From the NCBI GenBank assembly GCA_900472625.1, contig UCIT01000047.1, forward strand, positions 1 to 64,000: a stretch of DNA of 64,000 bases, read 5' to 3'. A program made the translations under genes and the position numbers. Origin of the DNA: Hyphomicrobiales bacterium. GTDB lineage: Bacteria; Pseudomonadota; Alphaproteobacteria; Rhizobiales; Rhizobiaceae. Each line of letters starts with the position of its first letter. The first letter of the stretch is position 1. The notes under the pieces are model-generated. The model had not been told where the DNA came from. It searched no databases and was given only the letters and a program-made list of their open reading frames with translations. Of the stretch, positions 52,509 to 61,834 are shown piece by piece.

Positions 52509-54455
52509 CTATGCTGCATTCAGCAGTTCAGCGCTCACAGGCATCCCCATGTGAAAGCCCTGAACTCGATCGATGCGAAGTCCCTTTAACAGCGACAACT
52601 GCGCTTCAGTTTCGACGCCTTCCACTACGATAGTATTTCCCCGATTTCGAATGAGAGCGATCATATCTGTGAGCATGGTCAAGCCGCGCGGTGTAGAGCA
52701 GTCATGCAGGAAGGTCCGATCAACCTTCACAGTCTGAAACTCGATCGCCCGCAACCAAGAAAGTCCCGCAAAGCCGGAGCCAAAGTCGTCTAGCCAGATT
52801 TCGACGCCGAGGGTCCGTAGATCGGTGATACATCTGAGGACTTCGGACTGCATGTCCATGTCCAGCCCCTCGGTGACCTCCAGAGCAAGGCGAGACCCGC
52901 TAACGCCGCATCCTGAGAGGATATCGGCAACACTAGCGGCAAAACCCGGTGATCGTAACTGTATGGGCGACACGTTCACGCTCACGGTCGCCATTCTGTC
53001 GGTCATAAGTATTTCACGGCATGCGGTCTCGATGGCCCACCTGCCGAGTTCCAGGATGGCACCAGTTCGCTCCGCGACCGGGATGAAGATTTTTGGAGAG
53101 ACGGCAGTGCCATCCGGCATCCTCAGGCGCATCAACGCCTCGACTGCTCTGGCTTTTTCGTTCGTCACGTCAAAGATCGGTTGGTAAACAAGCGATACAA
53201 GTTTCCTATCGATTGCAGCCGCCAATAGCGGGACGAGCTTGCCAGCACTGTCATGCGGGCGCGGCAACGCCGGATCGAAATGGCGAATGCAATTTCGCCC
53301 GCTCGCCTTCGCGCTATACAAAGCGAGGTCGGCCTCGCGGACCAAGCGCTCGACTTTTTCACCAGATTGCTCGCGGGTGAAAGCGACGCCGACGCTTACG
53401 GTAACGATGCATGTGTCATCGGGCCGTTCATCGTGAGCGATGGCAAGTAACTCAACTTCGACTCTGATCCTTTCGGCCACAATCATGGCAGCCTTAGGCG
53501 TGTCGATGGGCATCACGACAATGAACTCCTCGCCACCGTATCTGCCGATCATGCCCTCGGACGCCTCGACGACACCTTTAAGAGCGTTGGCGACAACTGT
53601 AAGGCAGCGGTCCCCCTCCAGGTGGCCGTAGCGGTCATTGAACCGTTTGAAGAAGTCCACGTCGATGAGGAATACGGAGAAGTTTCGGTGTTGAGTCGTC
53701 CACTCGCTCCAACACTCATCCAGTCGCCGATCGAGGGCTCGCCGGTTGCCGATGCCAGTAAGGTAATCTGTGTGTGAAAGCTCTAGGAGCGCCCTCCCTC
53801 GTTCGGTGGCTTCCCATTGCTGATGACGAGCTTCCGCGGCGTTATGCAACACCTTCTGGCGTTCGGCGTTCAATCTCCAGTTCACAAAGGACGTAAACAC
53901 AAAGCACGAAACATAGAACAGGCCGAATGCGACCTTGAATGACTGACTCGATGGAAAGACGGCCGTTATTGTGATGAAAAACGTACACAAAACTAGGCTC
54001 GAGGTTGCCACCGATAGCCGGAACGGGAAGCTGAAAAAGAGATTGGCTCCCATCATGAAAATCGCACCAAATATCATGTAGTAAGACATCGCCGCGACGT
54101 CGCGGGTTTCGATCGCGGGGCAAAGCCATCCAGCGTAGCCAAGCAGCAGCGCCAAGGCGCAGGTCACGTCCAGCCATACCGTCTTGGCGTTGACGAACCT
54201 CAACGTCTCGAAACTCAGAAGCGCAATGACAGCAACGACGAATCGTACTGCTATTGTCACCGGCGCAACATCAGGAATTAGCCACCGATCCGGCAGCGCG
54301 AAGGCAACATAAACCGCAACGGCAAACCAGATGCCATGCCGAGCGCTTCGCCTTCGAATAGCATCGTTTTCTTTTTCGAGTGATGCGCGAGCCTCAGCGA
54401 ATGAAAATCCCCCAGCGCATTCGCCTTTACCGCATATATCAGTGTTTGCACTCAT
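52509..54455 (-). CDS. Diguanylate cyclase/phosphodiesterase (GGDEF and EAL domains) with membrane sensor
   Basis: 648 residues. Six or so N-terminal helices (about 45-190) form a membrane sensor. The GGDEF domain (about 225-385) has LTGIGNRRALDRRLDECW and an active-site RYGGEEFIV, so cyclase activity is possible. The EAL domain (about 400-640) has the EALMRLRMPDG signature, SVNVSPIQL, ALEVTEG, LDDFGSGFAGLSWL and VVEGVETEAQ, consistent with c-di-GMP hydrolysis. It sets the level of c-di-GMP in response to an unknown signal. It is a single gene, divergent from the methyltransferase at 54687. Confidence 0.92.
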   Translation of the reverse strand: MSANTDICGKGECAGGFSFAEARASLEKENDAIRRRSARHGIWFAVAVYVAFALPDRWLIPDVAPVTIAVRFVVAVIALLSFETLRFVNAKTVWLDVTCALALLLGYAGWLCPAIETRDVAAMSYYMIFGAIFMMGANLFFSFPFRLSVATSSLVLCTFFITITAVFPSSQSFKVAFGLFYVSCFVFTSFVNWRLNAERQKVLHNAAEARHQQWEATERGRALLELSHTDYLTGIGNRRALDRRLDECWSEWTTQHRNFSVFLIDVDFFKRFNDRYGHLEGDRCLTVVANALKGVVEASEGMIGRYGGEEFIVVMPIDTPKAAMIVAERIRVEVELLAIAHDERPDDTCIVTVSVGVAFTREQSGEKVERLVREADLALYSAKASGRNCIRHFDPALPRPHDSAGKLVPLLAAAIDRKLVSLVYQPIFDVTNEKARAVEALMRLRMPDGTAVSPKIFIPVAERTGAILELGRWAIETACREILMTDRMATVSVNVSPIQLRSPGFAASVADILSGCGVSGSRLALEVTEGLDMDMQSEVLRCITDLRTLGVEIWLDDFGSGFAGLSWLRAIEFQTVKVDRTFLHDCSTPRGLTMLTDMIALIRNRGNTIVVEGVETEAQLSLLKGLRIDRVQGFHMGMPVSAELLNAA

Positions 54456-54503
54456 GAAACAGCGCCCACGGTTTCATGCGATTCCATATCAAGAATGTAG
54501 GCC

Positions 54504-54518
54504 ATACTTCGGTGCCCT
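54504..54518 (+). promoter_or_regulatory. Weak copy of shared 15-bp motif
   Basis: ATACTTCGGTGCCCT, preceded by TGTAGGCC. Across GGCCATACnTnGGTGC it matches the copy at 26616 closely, but the CAAT end is missing. It lies 169 bp before the methyltransferase gene. Doubtful. Confidence 0.25.
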
Positions 54519-54686
54519 CCAAAAGTTGCTTTAAGCAACCTGCGACCGGTTTGCGCTATTACTTTAAACTTTTAGAGGGCTGTGATTCCACTCGCAACAG
54601 TAGAAATACCCTTATCCCGTGTAGATTCCAGTCGCTTCCGGCCCGGAGGTTGATTATGCTTAACGCAGGGTCAATGGAGTTCCGGA

Positions 54687-55721
54687 ATGGCACAGAACGC
54701 TTTCTTAGACGGTGAAAGTCTCATCACGCCGCGCGATTTCCGTCGGGCAGCAGCAAAGATAAGTGCCGACCCTGCCCAGCTCTCCATAGCCAAAGCCGAG
54801 CTTGCGTTGAATCTGGAGCTTTCGATCCGTCAGTTCAGATCTGGGGTTGTGCCTGCCCAGATTGTCAAGCGCCTCGCGGCCTCTCTGCATGATATCAAGC
54901 GCGACTTTCATCCCGCCGTTTGGGATGAGATTGTCCCGATCGCGCAGTCACATCCCGTTGCTCAGTATCTTCATCAAGACCCCCTTACACGCTGGTCGTT
55001 TGAGAAGCCGCGGGGTTACTCTGGGGACGCACACCTTCTAGACTTCATCTACGGAAGACCCGAGGTAGAGCACGCCGTTGCTACCTCGAGTGACTTGGGT
55101 CGTGCGATATATCGACACACAAAGGATGCTTCCTCATCCGTTGCCGTCAGAGAGCGTCGAGACATCATTGCGCGCCGCGTCGATGAGATCGCTGCAAACC
55201 ATGACGGTCCGATCGAAGTGCTTTCGATCGCCTCAGGCCATCTTCGCGAGGCAATGATGTCGCAGGCGCTGGCCGCTGGCGCTATCACACGGTGGGTGGC
55301 TTTGGATCAGGACCCGTTAAGCGTCGGCACCGTGACCCGTGATTTCGTGGGTACTTCGGTCGACGCGGTGAATGGTTCGGTCAAATCGTTGCTGGCTGGC
55401 AGACATTCATTGGGCATGTTTGATTTCATCTATGCGGCGGGGCTCTACGACTACCTGCCGGACCCCGTGGCCATCAGGCTGACTAAAAAGACCGTGGGCA
55501 TGCTTAGACCAGGCGGTACGTTTCTTTTCGCTAACTTTTCCACCTCGACGGATGTCGACGGGTACATGGAAACGTTCATGAACTGGTCTCTCCTGCTTAG
55601 GTCGGAACATGAGATGCGCATGATCGCAAATCAGAGTTCGGTGGGGTATGATGTCAACGTATCGGTTTGGTTGGGCTCAAACCCGAGCATTGTCTACTGT
55701 GAAATAGAACGGCAGCTCTGA
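54687..55721 (+). CDS. SAM-dependent methyltransferase, PhcB-like
   Basis: 344 residues. An N-terminal helical region leads to SFEKPRGYSGDAHLLDFIYG, a motif of proteins annotated as extracellular-factor (3-hydroxypalmitate methyl ester) synthases such as PhcB. The SAM domain starts at IEVLSIASGHLREAM (motif I is SIASG, slightly atypical) with VALDQDPLS, FDFIYAAGLYDYLPD and MLRPGGTFLFANFS. It may methylate a fatty-acid-type signal, but that function is by analogy. GGAG lies 7 bases before the ATG. A c-di-GMP enzyme is encoded divergently. Confidence 0.75.
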   Translation: MAQNAFLDGESLITPRDFRRAAAKISADPAQLSIAKAELALNLELSIRQFRSGVVPAQIVKRLAASLHDIKRDFHPAVWDEIVPIAQSHPVAQYLHQDPLTRWSFEKPRGYSGDAHLLDFIYGRPEVEHAVATSSDLGRAIYRHTKDASSSVAVRERRDIIARRVDEIAANHDGPIEVLSIASGHLREAMMSQALAAGAITRWVALDQDPLSVGTVTRDFVGTSVDAVNGSVKSLLAGRHSLGMFDFIYAAGLYDYLPDPVAIRLTKKTVGMLRPGGTFLFANFSTSTDVDGYMETFMNWSLLLRSEHEMRMIANQSSVGYDVNVSVWLGSNPSIVYCEIERQL

Positions 55722-56064
55722 AATCAGCCGGGGTGTATCCGCACCGCAACCCGGCACTAGCTTCTCTCCTCGATGCCCGCGTTAAGTACAGGTGGGGCGG
55801 GTCTGTCTAAGCCAGACGTAGCCTCGTCTTTTGCCCTTATGAGCTGCTTTTGGGGCATCTTGGAGAAGACGGATCCAACCTTGGAAGCGATCGAAAAATC
55901 GTGGCCGTCGCGATCCCCTCCGTCCGCCTGTCGGAGCGCAACGGTCGCATAGGTCGTAATTCAGCAATGCTCCAGAACGTCCTGGCCGCGAATCTCCTTT
56001 TCGCGCCCTTTGGAACGGGGGACGCTTTCACAAGTTGTCTGCACAGAAACGAAGGAACTCCGTC
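55722..56064. other. Intergenic stretch between methyltransferase and secreted protein genes
   Basis: About 340 bases. No convincing gene, repeat or strong hairpin seen. Confidence 0.4.
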
Positions 56065-56391
56065 ATGAAGATCGTCGCTCTCGCACTTCTATTCTCAACA
56101 GCAGCAGTTTTGCCCTCCTATGCCATCTCGCGTCTCAATCCGAAGTCCATGAGCTGCGACAGCGCTCAAACTGCGGTCCATGAACAAGGCGCTGTGATCT
56201 TTCGGTGGACGTCGCCCAGAGGGCTTCCGCTTTATGACAGGTTTGTCCGTAACAGCCGCTACTGCGACGCCAATAAATACGCCGAATGGAAAAGCATTCC
56301 GACACGCGACAACAGGTCCTGCCGGGTGCTAAATTGCCAGAACATCGACAATCTGGATGGCAACTTCATCATCCCTGACAACTCACTCTAG
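56065..56391 (+). CDS. Small secreted hypothetical protein
   Basis: 108 residues from the ATG at 56065 with AAGGA 8 bases upstream. Cleavable signal peptide (MKIVALALLFSTAAVLPSYA). The mature part has four Cys (SCDSAQ, RYCDANKY, RSCRVLNCQ), suitable for two disulfides, and the segment VIFRWTSPRGLPLYDRFVRN. I recall similar small periplasmic proteins in rhizobia; function unknown. Confidence 0.75.
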   Translation: MKIVALALLFSTAAVLPSYAISRLNPKSMSCDSAQTAVHEQGAVIFRWTSPRGLPLYDRFVRNSRYCDANKYAEWKSIPTRDNRSCRVLNCQNIDNLDGNFIIPDNSL

Positions 56392-56880
56392 GCATCTGGC
56401 AAGCCGGTCGACCGAAAGAAGCTTGCCGCGTGTGAAAGTTGAGGTAGCATCTCTCGTCGCTTGGAAGTTTCCTGAGACGCTCCTGGTGATAGGCGAAGGG
56501 CTTGCCCCCCCAGGCAGTCCTTTGCCGCCCCAGTCTCGTGCGCAGACTTTGGCCGGCTCTCAATGGAGATACCATGCCGTGCCCCCCGTGACCTCATCGT
56601 CGAGCTTCGGCGCTCAAGGCTGTGGTATCCGATAATGTACAAGCTCGCCGGGGCTCCCAGCAGACGACGGGCCAAATAGCGTTCAGAACAGTCACCGCAT
56701 CGCTCCAGATGACCTGTTGGAGTTGATACCTAACTGCGTGGTTGCTCTGCTAGATCCATGTATCGCGACGGCGCCCGTGCCGACAGATTGCTTTTGGCTC
56801 TACTGGACGAGTGAGGTCCGAGGAAAAAACAACATCTAAAATGCCTGTCCTGCGTAGAAGCGAAAAGCACGGAGGATGAA
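56392..56880. other. Intergenic stretch upstream of trpB
   Basis: About 490 bases with no convincing gene. Only short overlapping frames of poor protein character are present. It should contain the trpB promoter. No Trp-codon-rich leader peptide or attenuator was recognised. Confidence 0.45.
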
Positions 56881-58092
56881 ATGCCAGCCCCAAATTTTAC
56901 AATGCCGGACGTCGATGGGCTTTTCGGCCGGTTCGGGGGGCGCTTCGTTGCTGAAACGCTCATGCCGCTTCTTCTAGATCTAAATACCGTATGGCAGGCA
57001 GCGAAGGATGACCCATCGTTCTGGGAACGGTTTTCCTACTTTTCGCGCCACTACATTGGTAGACCCAGTCCTTTGTATTTGGCAGAGCGGTTGACCGCAG
57101 CGCTGGGTGGTAGCCGTATTTACCTGAAGCGGGACGAGCTCAACCATACAGGGTCGCACAAGATCAACAATTGCGTTGGCCAGATATTAATCGCCCAACG
57201 AATGGGGAAGCGCCGAATTATCGCGGAGACGGGCGCGGGCCAGCATGGAGTTGCAACCGCAACGGTCGCGGCTCGCTTTGGCCTGCAGTGCATCATCTAT
57301 ATGGGTGCCAAGGACATAGAGCGCCAAGCGCCGAACGTCTTCAGGATGCGTCTTCTCGGTGCCGAGGTGCGGCCTGTCACTTCCGGTCAAGGCACGCTGA
57401 AAGATGCTATGAACGAGGCCCTGCGCGATTGGGTGTCTAATGTCGACGATACCTACTATCTGATAGGCACCGTGGCTGGGCCACATCCTTACCCCGAAAT
57501 GGTGAGGACCCTCCAATCCATCATCGGCATTGAAGCGCGTGAGCAGGTCCTGGAATATGAAGGCCGCCTTCCGGACTTGCTAGTAGCGGCAGTGGGTGGC
57601 GGCTCCAACGCGATCGGCCTGTTCCATGCCTTTCTTGACGATGCCGATGTAGCAATGATCGGCGTGGAAGCGGGCGGCAAAGGGGTCGAAACCGAAGAAC
57701 ACTGCGCTTCACTCTCCAGAGGAACGCCGGGCGTTCTGCATGGCAACCGGACATACCTTCTGCAGGATGCCGACGGTCAAATTCAGGAGGGCCATTCTAT
57801 TTCGGCGGGCCTGGACTACCCAGGCGTCGGGCCGGAGCACGCTTGGTTGAAGGAAAGCGGTCGAGTTTCTTACCGATCTGCTACCGACGCCGACGCACTC
57901 GACGCCTTCCAGTTCCTCGCCACCGAAGAAGGCATAATCCCCGCTCTCGAGCCGTCTCACGCCCTGGCAGAGTTGATCAAAATCGCCCCGACAATGCCGA
58001 CGGAATCCATCACCATTCTCAACCTTTGCGGCCGTGGCGATAAAGACATTTTTACAGTGTCCAGTCTGATCGAAGGAATACGGCCGACATAG
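56881..58092 (+). CDS. trpB: Tryptophan synthase beta subunit
   Basis: 403 residues. Conserved throughout: FGRFGGRFVAETLMPLLLDL, RDELNHTGSHKINNCVGQIL with the PLP lysine, AETGAGQHGVATATVAARFG, VAAVGGGSNAIGLFHAFLDD and LNLCGRGDKDIFTV. Converts indole and serine to tryptophan. No trpA or trpF lies nearby, whereas rhizobia normally keep trpFBA together on the chromosome, so this is probably a second copy. GGAGG lies 5 bases before the ATG. A small membrane-protein gene follows 9 bp later. Confidence 0.93.
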   Translation: MPAPNFTMPDVDGLFGRFGGRFVAETLMPLLLDLNTVWQAAKDDPSFWERFSYFSRHYIGRPSPLYLAERLTAALGGSRIYLKRDELNHTGSHKINNCVGQILIAQRMGKRRIIAETGAGQHGVATATVAARFGLQCIIYMGAKDIERQAPNVFRMRLLGAEVRPVTSGQGTLKDAMNEALRDWVSNVDDTYYLIGTVAGPHPYPEMVRTLQSIIGIEAREQVLEYEGRLPDLLVAAVGGGSNAIGLFHAFLDDADVAMIGVEAGGKGVETEEHCASLSRGTPGVLHGNRTYLLQDADGQIQEGHSISAGLDYPGVGPEHAWLKESGRVSYRSATDADALDAFQFLATEEGIIPALEPSHALAELIKIAPTMPTESITILNLCGRGDKDIFTVSSLIEGIRPT

Positions 58093-58101
58093 GAAGCTTT
58101 G

Positions 58102-58293
58102 ATGAAGAGAGGAGCTTTGACCTATTGCGTCGGGTGCGGTCTGATTGCCTTGGGCTGTCTGTGGATTGGACAGGGAACCGGTTATTTCCCCTATCCTCAG
58201 ACCAGCATGATGATTGGTTACCAGCCGTGGGAATTCTTTGGCGGTGCAAGTGCGATAACAGGAGCAGTCATCATCGTAACGCGCCTACTTTAG
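58102..58293 (+). CDS. Small two-helix membrane protein
   Basis: 63 residues from the ATG at 58102 (AGGAAG 5 bases upstream). Two helices: YCVGCGLIALGCLWIGQGTG and FFGGASAITGAVIIVTRLL, joined by YFPYPQTSMM, a loop I recall from small inner-membrane proteins in many proteobacteria. It follows trpB by 9 bp and is probably co-transcribed. Function unknown. Confidence 0.7.
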   Translation: MKRGALTYCVGCGLIALGCLWIGQGTGYFPYPQTSMMIGYQPWEFFGGASAITGAVIIVTRLL

Positions 58294-58409
58294 ATTTTGG
58301 TCGCCGCTCAGTCTCACAAGCCAAAGAGCGCCGCCGTGATTTCGAATTAGCCTACGTCTTTACGGAACATCCACGGTCACGCCCGATAAACTGCAGCGAG
58401 AAAGTCGAG

Positions 58410-58988
58410 ATGAACCATTTCCTTGATGCTGTCAAAAACGATCCGCCTGGACGCAATAATGAGCGGTCGATCTTCCTTGTGGTAGATGACGACTGTGTGT
58501 TCGCGGAAAGGCTTGCTAAAGCACTTCGAGAGCGCGGCTTCCACACAGAGATCCAGAATTCAGTAGACGCGGCGATCGACGCAATTCGATCTCGGAATTT
58601 CGACGTTGTAATCACGGATCTTCGGATCGGTGAACGCAGTGGCCTCGAAATCGTCGAGGAGGTAGGAGCTACCGCGCGTGATACAAAAACACTTGTCTTG
58701 ACCGGTTATGGAAACGTTCAAGCTGCTGTCGCTGCGGTGAAGCTAGGAGCCACCGAGTTTCTTTGCAAGCCGGCCGACGCCGACGAGATCCTGGAGGTAC
58801 TGGATGTTCCTGGTGGGCCGATAGCGCCGGGAGCCAACACCTTCAAACCGGCCGATCTTGTTCGTTTAGAGCACATCGAAACCGTCTTTGCGGAAACCGG
58901 CAACAATGTTTCGGCGACTGCTCGTATCCTAAACATGCACCGACGTACGCTCCAACGACTTTTGGCTCGTTGGCGTCGCCAGATCTGA
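58410..58988 (+). CDS. Response regulator of the ActR/RegA/PrrA type
   Basis: 192 residues. Receiver with IFLVVDDDCVFAERLAKALR, phosphoacceptor Asp in VVITDLRIGERSG, LVLTGYGN and FLCKPADADE. The C-terminal Fis-type helix-turn-helix is NNVSATARILNMHRRTLQRL, the signature of ActR/RegA regulators that control redox-dependent genes. The chosen ATG (58410) removes a long non-homologous extension. No partner kinase (ActS/RegB) lies next to it, so it may be an additional orphan copy. Confidence 0.85.
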   Translation: MNHFLDAVKNDPPGRNNERSIFLVVDDDCVFAERLAKALRERGFHTEIQNSVDAAIDAIRSRNFDVVITDLRIGERSGLEIVEEVGATARDTKTLVLTGYGNVQAAVAAVKLGATEFLCKPADADEILEVLDVPGGPIAPGANTFKPADLVRLEHIETVFAETGNNVSATARILNMHRRTLQRLLARWRRQI

Positions 58989-59160
58989 GTGAGCCTCCGG
59001 AATAGATTTTGCGAAGCAAGGCGGCGTTAGACATCGCTCTCGTTTGTAAATTGTTTCTGATCCGGTTTGGAGCGGTGGCGTAAAACTGTTTGTCTGGACC
59101 TTCGGCAACCAGACCGGCTCCATGCCCCAGGAGCCGACGCGAACCATCAACTGGTTCGCT

Positions 59161-59187
59161 GAGGCCGGCGGCACAAGCGCCGGCCTC
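59161..59187. terminator. Hairpin between convergent regulator and fasciclin genes
   Basis: A perfect 10-bp stem, GAGGCCGGCG with CGCCGGCCTC, around a seven-base loop. No T-run, but well placed for bidirectional termination. Confidence 0.6.
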
Positions 59188-59228
59188 ACAAGAGCTTTCG
59201 ATTAACGAGCTTCGTCCGGCAAATGAGC

Positions 59229-59786
59229 CTACATCTTCGGCAGCAGAACCTTGTCGATGACGTGAATGACGCCGTTCGACTGCTTGACGTCTGCGATCGT
59301 CACATGTGCCACACCGCCGCTCTCGTCGGTCAGAGTGATCTTGCCCATGCTTTCCTTGGCCTTCAGCACGCAGCCGCCGACCGTCTTGATGTCGTGCTCG
59401 CCACCGTCGTCCTTGATCATCTTGGCCACCGTTTTCGCCATCGCGTCAGCCGCAACAACGTGGCAGGTGAGGATCTTGGTGAGCTTGGCCTTGTTTTCCG
59501 GCTTCAGCAGCGTGTCGACGGTGCCGGCCGGCAGAGCCGCGAAGGCTTCGTTGGTCGGTGCGAAGACGGTGAATGGCCCCTTGCCTTCCAGCGTCGACAC
59601 TAGGCCGGCTGCCTTGACGGCGGCGACCAGCGTGGTGTGATCTTTGGAGTTGACAGCGTTTTCAACGATGTTTTTGTTTTCATACATCGCAGCACCGCCA
59701 ACTTTCGGATTGGCAGCATAGGCTCCGAAAACACCGGCTACGGATACCGCCGCGGCGATGGCCAAAATTTTTGATACCTTGTTCAT
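59229..59786 (-). CDS. Secreted fasciclin (FAS1) domain protein
   Basis: 185 residues with a signal peptide (ILAIAAAVSVAGVFGAYA) and one FAS1 domain: the H1 box FTVFAPTNEAFAALPAGTVD, then KLTKILTCHVVAADAM and the closing VIHVIDKVLLPKM. Such proteins act in adhesion or surface contacts and are common in rhizobia. AGGAGA lies 5 bases before the ATG. It is downstream of, and in the same direction as, the sigma/ChrR pair but separated by about 130 bp; no RpoE-type promoter was seen before it. Confidence 0.92.
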   Translation of the reverse strand: MNKVSKILAIAAAVSVAGVFGAYAANPKVGGAAMYENKNIVENAVNSKDHTTLVAAVKAAGLVSTLEGKGPFTVFAPTNEAFAALPAGTVDTLLKPENKAKLTKILTCHVVAADAMAKTVAKMIKDDGGEHDIKTVGGCVLKAKESMGKITLTDESGGVAHVTIADVKQSNGVIHVIDKVLLPKM

Positions 59787-59919
59787 GATCGTCTCCTCTC
59801 GATGCCGGCCTTGTGGCTCGGTATCGGTTGTACGCGCGACATGGACCGTGGTTTGCTTTGCTTTCGAATTAACTCATATACTGACGAGCGCTGCCCCGGT
59901 CCCCCACCGACCGTGTATC

Positions 59920-60570
59920 TCAGATACCGAGCAGCGGTTGCAACCATCGCATAAACCTGCTCCGGAACCGCAGCGGGGCATCGGTTACGGCAAGACATAT
60001 ACAATCCCTATCAGGGTTTGCTTTAGGCTGATGGGTCAGGTCCCCGTCGGCCATTTCAACGTCGCCACGGCGGAACGTCGAGACTTCATCGCTAAAGCTA
60101 CCATCAAGTACGAGAGTCAGCTCCGAGCCGTCATGGGAGTGTGCGGGAACGGGTTGACCTGCCGGAATTTTCAACAGGCGCACGGTTGTAGTGCTGTCGT
60201 CAGTCGGAATGATCATATGCGCCGCCCCCCTGCCCAGCCGCCGCCACTTAAGACCCCCGGCACCGTGAATGTAAGATCGCAATGGCTCTGGGAACGTTGG
60301 ATCGGCCGAATGCCTTTTCATGGGAAGGACATTTTCGATCTCGCCGGCTTCAATCCGCGCTTTGAGATTGTTCCAGCCTTCTGATACATCCCCATTATCA
60401 CCTTGCTCGCGCTGTAGAAAATATCCTCCAACGCTCTCGAGCATGGCCAAGTTTGAACGGCATGCCGGACACAGTGCCAGGTGCGTGGCAACAGCCACGC
60501 TCCAGCCCTCTGCCAATGTGCCAGCGGAGTAGTGGACGAGCATATCGTCATCCAGATGGTGTTCGATCAT
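59920..60570 (-). CDS. ChrR-family anti-sigma factor (zinc, cupin)
   Basis: 216 residues from the ATG at 60570, whose ATGA overlaps the sigma gene stop. The N-terminal anti-sigma domain has the zinc signature ATHLALCPACRSN. The C-terminal cupin domain has VRLLKIPAGQPVPAHSHDGS and ELTLVLDGSFSDEV, with His/Glu ligands as in Rhodobacter ChrR. In that system ChrR releases the sigma factor under singlet oxygen or organic peroxide stress. The pairing with the ECF11-type sigma strongly supports the same role here. Confidence 0.9.
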   Translation of the reverse strand: MIEHHLDDDMLVHYSAGTLAEGWSVAVATHLALCPACRSNLAMLESVGGYFLQREQGDNGDVSEGWNNLKARIEAGEIENVLPMKRHSADPTFPEPLRSYIHGAGGLKWRRLGRGAAHMIIPTDDSTTTVRLLKIPAGQPVPAHSHDGSELTLVLDGSFSDEVSTFRRGDVEMADGDLTHQPKANPDRDCICLAVTDAPLRFRSRFMRWLQPLLGI

Positions 60571-61208
60571 TTGTCGTTTTCCTGAAGCGCCATCCGCAGT
60601 TTCTCGCATGCAAGTCGTATCCTTGATTTTACCGTTCCAAGTGGGAGGTCAAGTTTTTGGGCTATAATGGGGTGCGTCAGGCCATCAAAAAATGACATCC
60701 GAAGCACCTCTATATATTTGCCCTTCAGGGTCATCATCGCCTGCTGCAATCTCTGCGCATCTTGGCGGCGTTCGATCGCGGCGTCGGCTGCTTCAATCTG
60801 GTCTGGAACAAAAGCCGGATCGTTGACGTCGAATTCAGCACGAGCGCCTCTGCGCATGGCGTCAATCATGCGATTGCGGGCTATTGTGAAAATCCAGGTG
60901 GACGCTTGCGCTTTCGATGGGTCGAAAAGCTCCGCTTTGTGCCAAACCTTCATCATGGTTTCTTGCGTCAACTCTTCGGCGAGTACGCGATTGCCTTTCG
61001 TAAGTCGGACCATGTATGAGCGGACGCGAGGGCTGAAATGACTATAAACAGCCTCGAATGCCTCCACATCTCGCGACTTTGCGACTGCGGCCATCAATGT
61101 ATTGATCCGAGCAGCATCGGATTTTTCCTGTTCTTCCTCCAAAACTTGGGCCTTCTGGTTCCGATCCCGGCAAATTTCAGGCAATTGGCCTAGTAGATAT
61201 CTCGGCAT
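60567..61208 (-). CDS. ECF11-type RNA polymerase sigma factor (RpoE/ChrR system)
   Basis: 213 residues, perhaps 20-30 fewer if a later start is used; no ribosome site is clear at 61208. Region 2 has VYSHFSPRVRSYMVRLTKGN, AEELTQETMMKVWHKAELFD and STWIFTIARNRMIDAMRRGA; region 4 has FDGLTHPIIAQKLDLPLGTV and KSRIRLACEKLR. This is the ECF group paired with ChrR. A RpoE-type promoter lies 40 bp upstream, so it is probably autoregulated. It is translationally coupled to the anti-sigma gene. Confidence 0.9.
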   Translation of the reverse strand: MPRYLLGQLPEICRDRNQKAQVLEEEQEKSDAARINTLMAAVAKSRDVEAFEAVYSHFSPRVRSYMVRLTKGNRVLAEELTQETMMKVWHKAELFDPSKAQASTWIFTIARNRMIDAMRRGARAEFDVNDPAFVPDQIEAADAAIERRQDAQRLQQAMMTLKGKYIEVLRMSFFDGLTHPIIAQKLDLPLGTVKSRIRLACEKLRMALQENDK

Positions 61209-61247
61209 GCGAACCGGTTCGGAGCGCTACTTTTCTTTGCACGATCG

Positions 61248-61277
61248 CAGATACGGAGCGAAATTCAGAACAGATCA
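61248..61277 (-). promoter_or_regulatory. RpoE/ECF11-type promoter of the sigma gene
   Basis: On the minus strand TGATCT, 18 bases, then TATCTG, ending 40 bases before the sigma gene. It fits the Rhodobacter RpoE pattern TGATCC-N18-TA. Confidence 0.65.
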
Positions 61278-61363
61278 AAAAAAAGAAAGTCATTTTCCAA
61301 TTTCTGCGCGCCGTAAGCGTATCGTTCACGTTAGCGGTGATGGGCGATGTATTCAAACACCAT

Positions 61364-61804
61364 TCACGCCGGAGCATGTGCATTCATACCGAGAAGCATG
61401 ACGCCGTAAGCCAGCGACACCACAAGCGTCACGCGAAAACGTAGCCGGAGATACCAAAGCCTTTTGTCATCGCTCGAACAAATTCGGTAGTCTGCAGCGA
61501 GGAGCAGCCAAAAAAGCGGCATTTGTACGGCTAGGGAAAGCACCGGCTTCGACAACATTAGAGTGGCAAACGACATCAAGGCAATCAGGTTGCTTGCGGC
61601 GAGGACAGCCAGATCGGACGCTGCTCCTCGCAATTGACCCCAAAGAGTTCCGGCCATGAAGCTAGCGATTATGGCGCCGTACGTTGCGAAGAGGTACGCG
61701 GTGCTCACTCCGGCTACCGTTCCGGGGACGAGCACGAAGACCCAGAACGGTATTGCACCCGCATAGGTGAGCGCGATCGAGAGATTTCGACTTTGGAAAA
61801 CCAT
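61364..61804 (-). CDS. DUF3429-family membrane protein
   Basis: 146 residues with four to five helices. LSIALTYAGAIPFWVFVLVP opens the family pattern; YGAIIASFMAGTLWGQLRGA and LFWLLLAADYRICSSDDKRL are its hallmarks. Proteins of this type are often found near photo-oxidative stress genes. It lies on the minus strand upstream of the sigma gene; no RpoE-type promoter was found directly before it. The molecular function is unknown. Confidence 0.8.
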   Translation of the reverse strand: MVFQSRNLSIALTYAGAIPFWVFVLVPGTVAGVSTAYLFATYGAIIASFMAGTLWGQLRGAASDLAVLAASNLIALMSFATLMLSKPVLSLAVQMPLFWLLLAADYRICSSDDKRLWYLRLRFRVTLVVSLAYGVMLLGMNAHAPA

Positions 61805-61834
61805 CCGCCTGCCTCAATTGAAAATATCGGAGCG

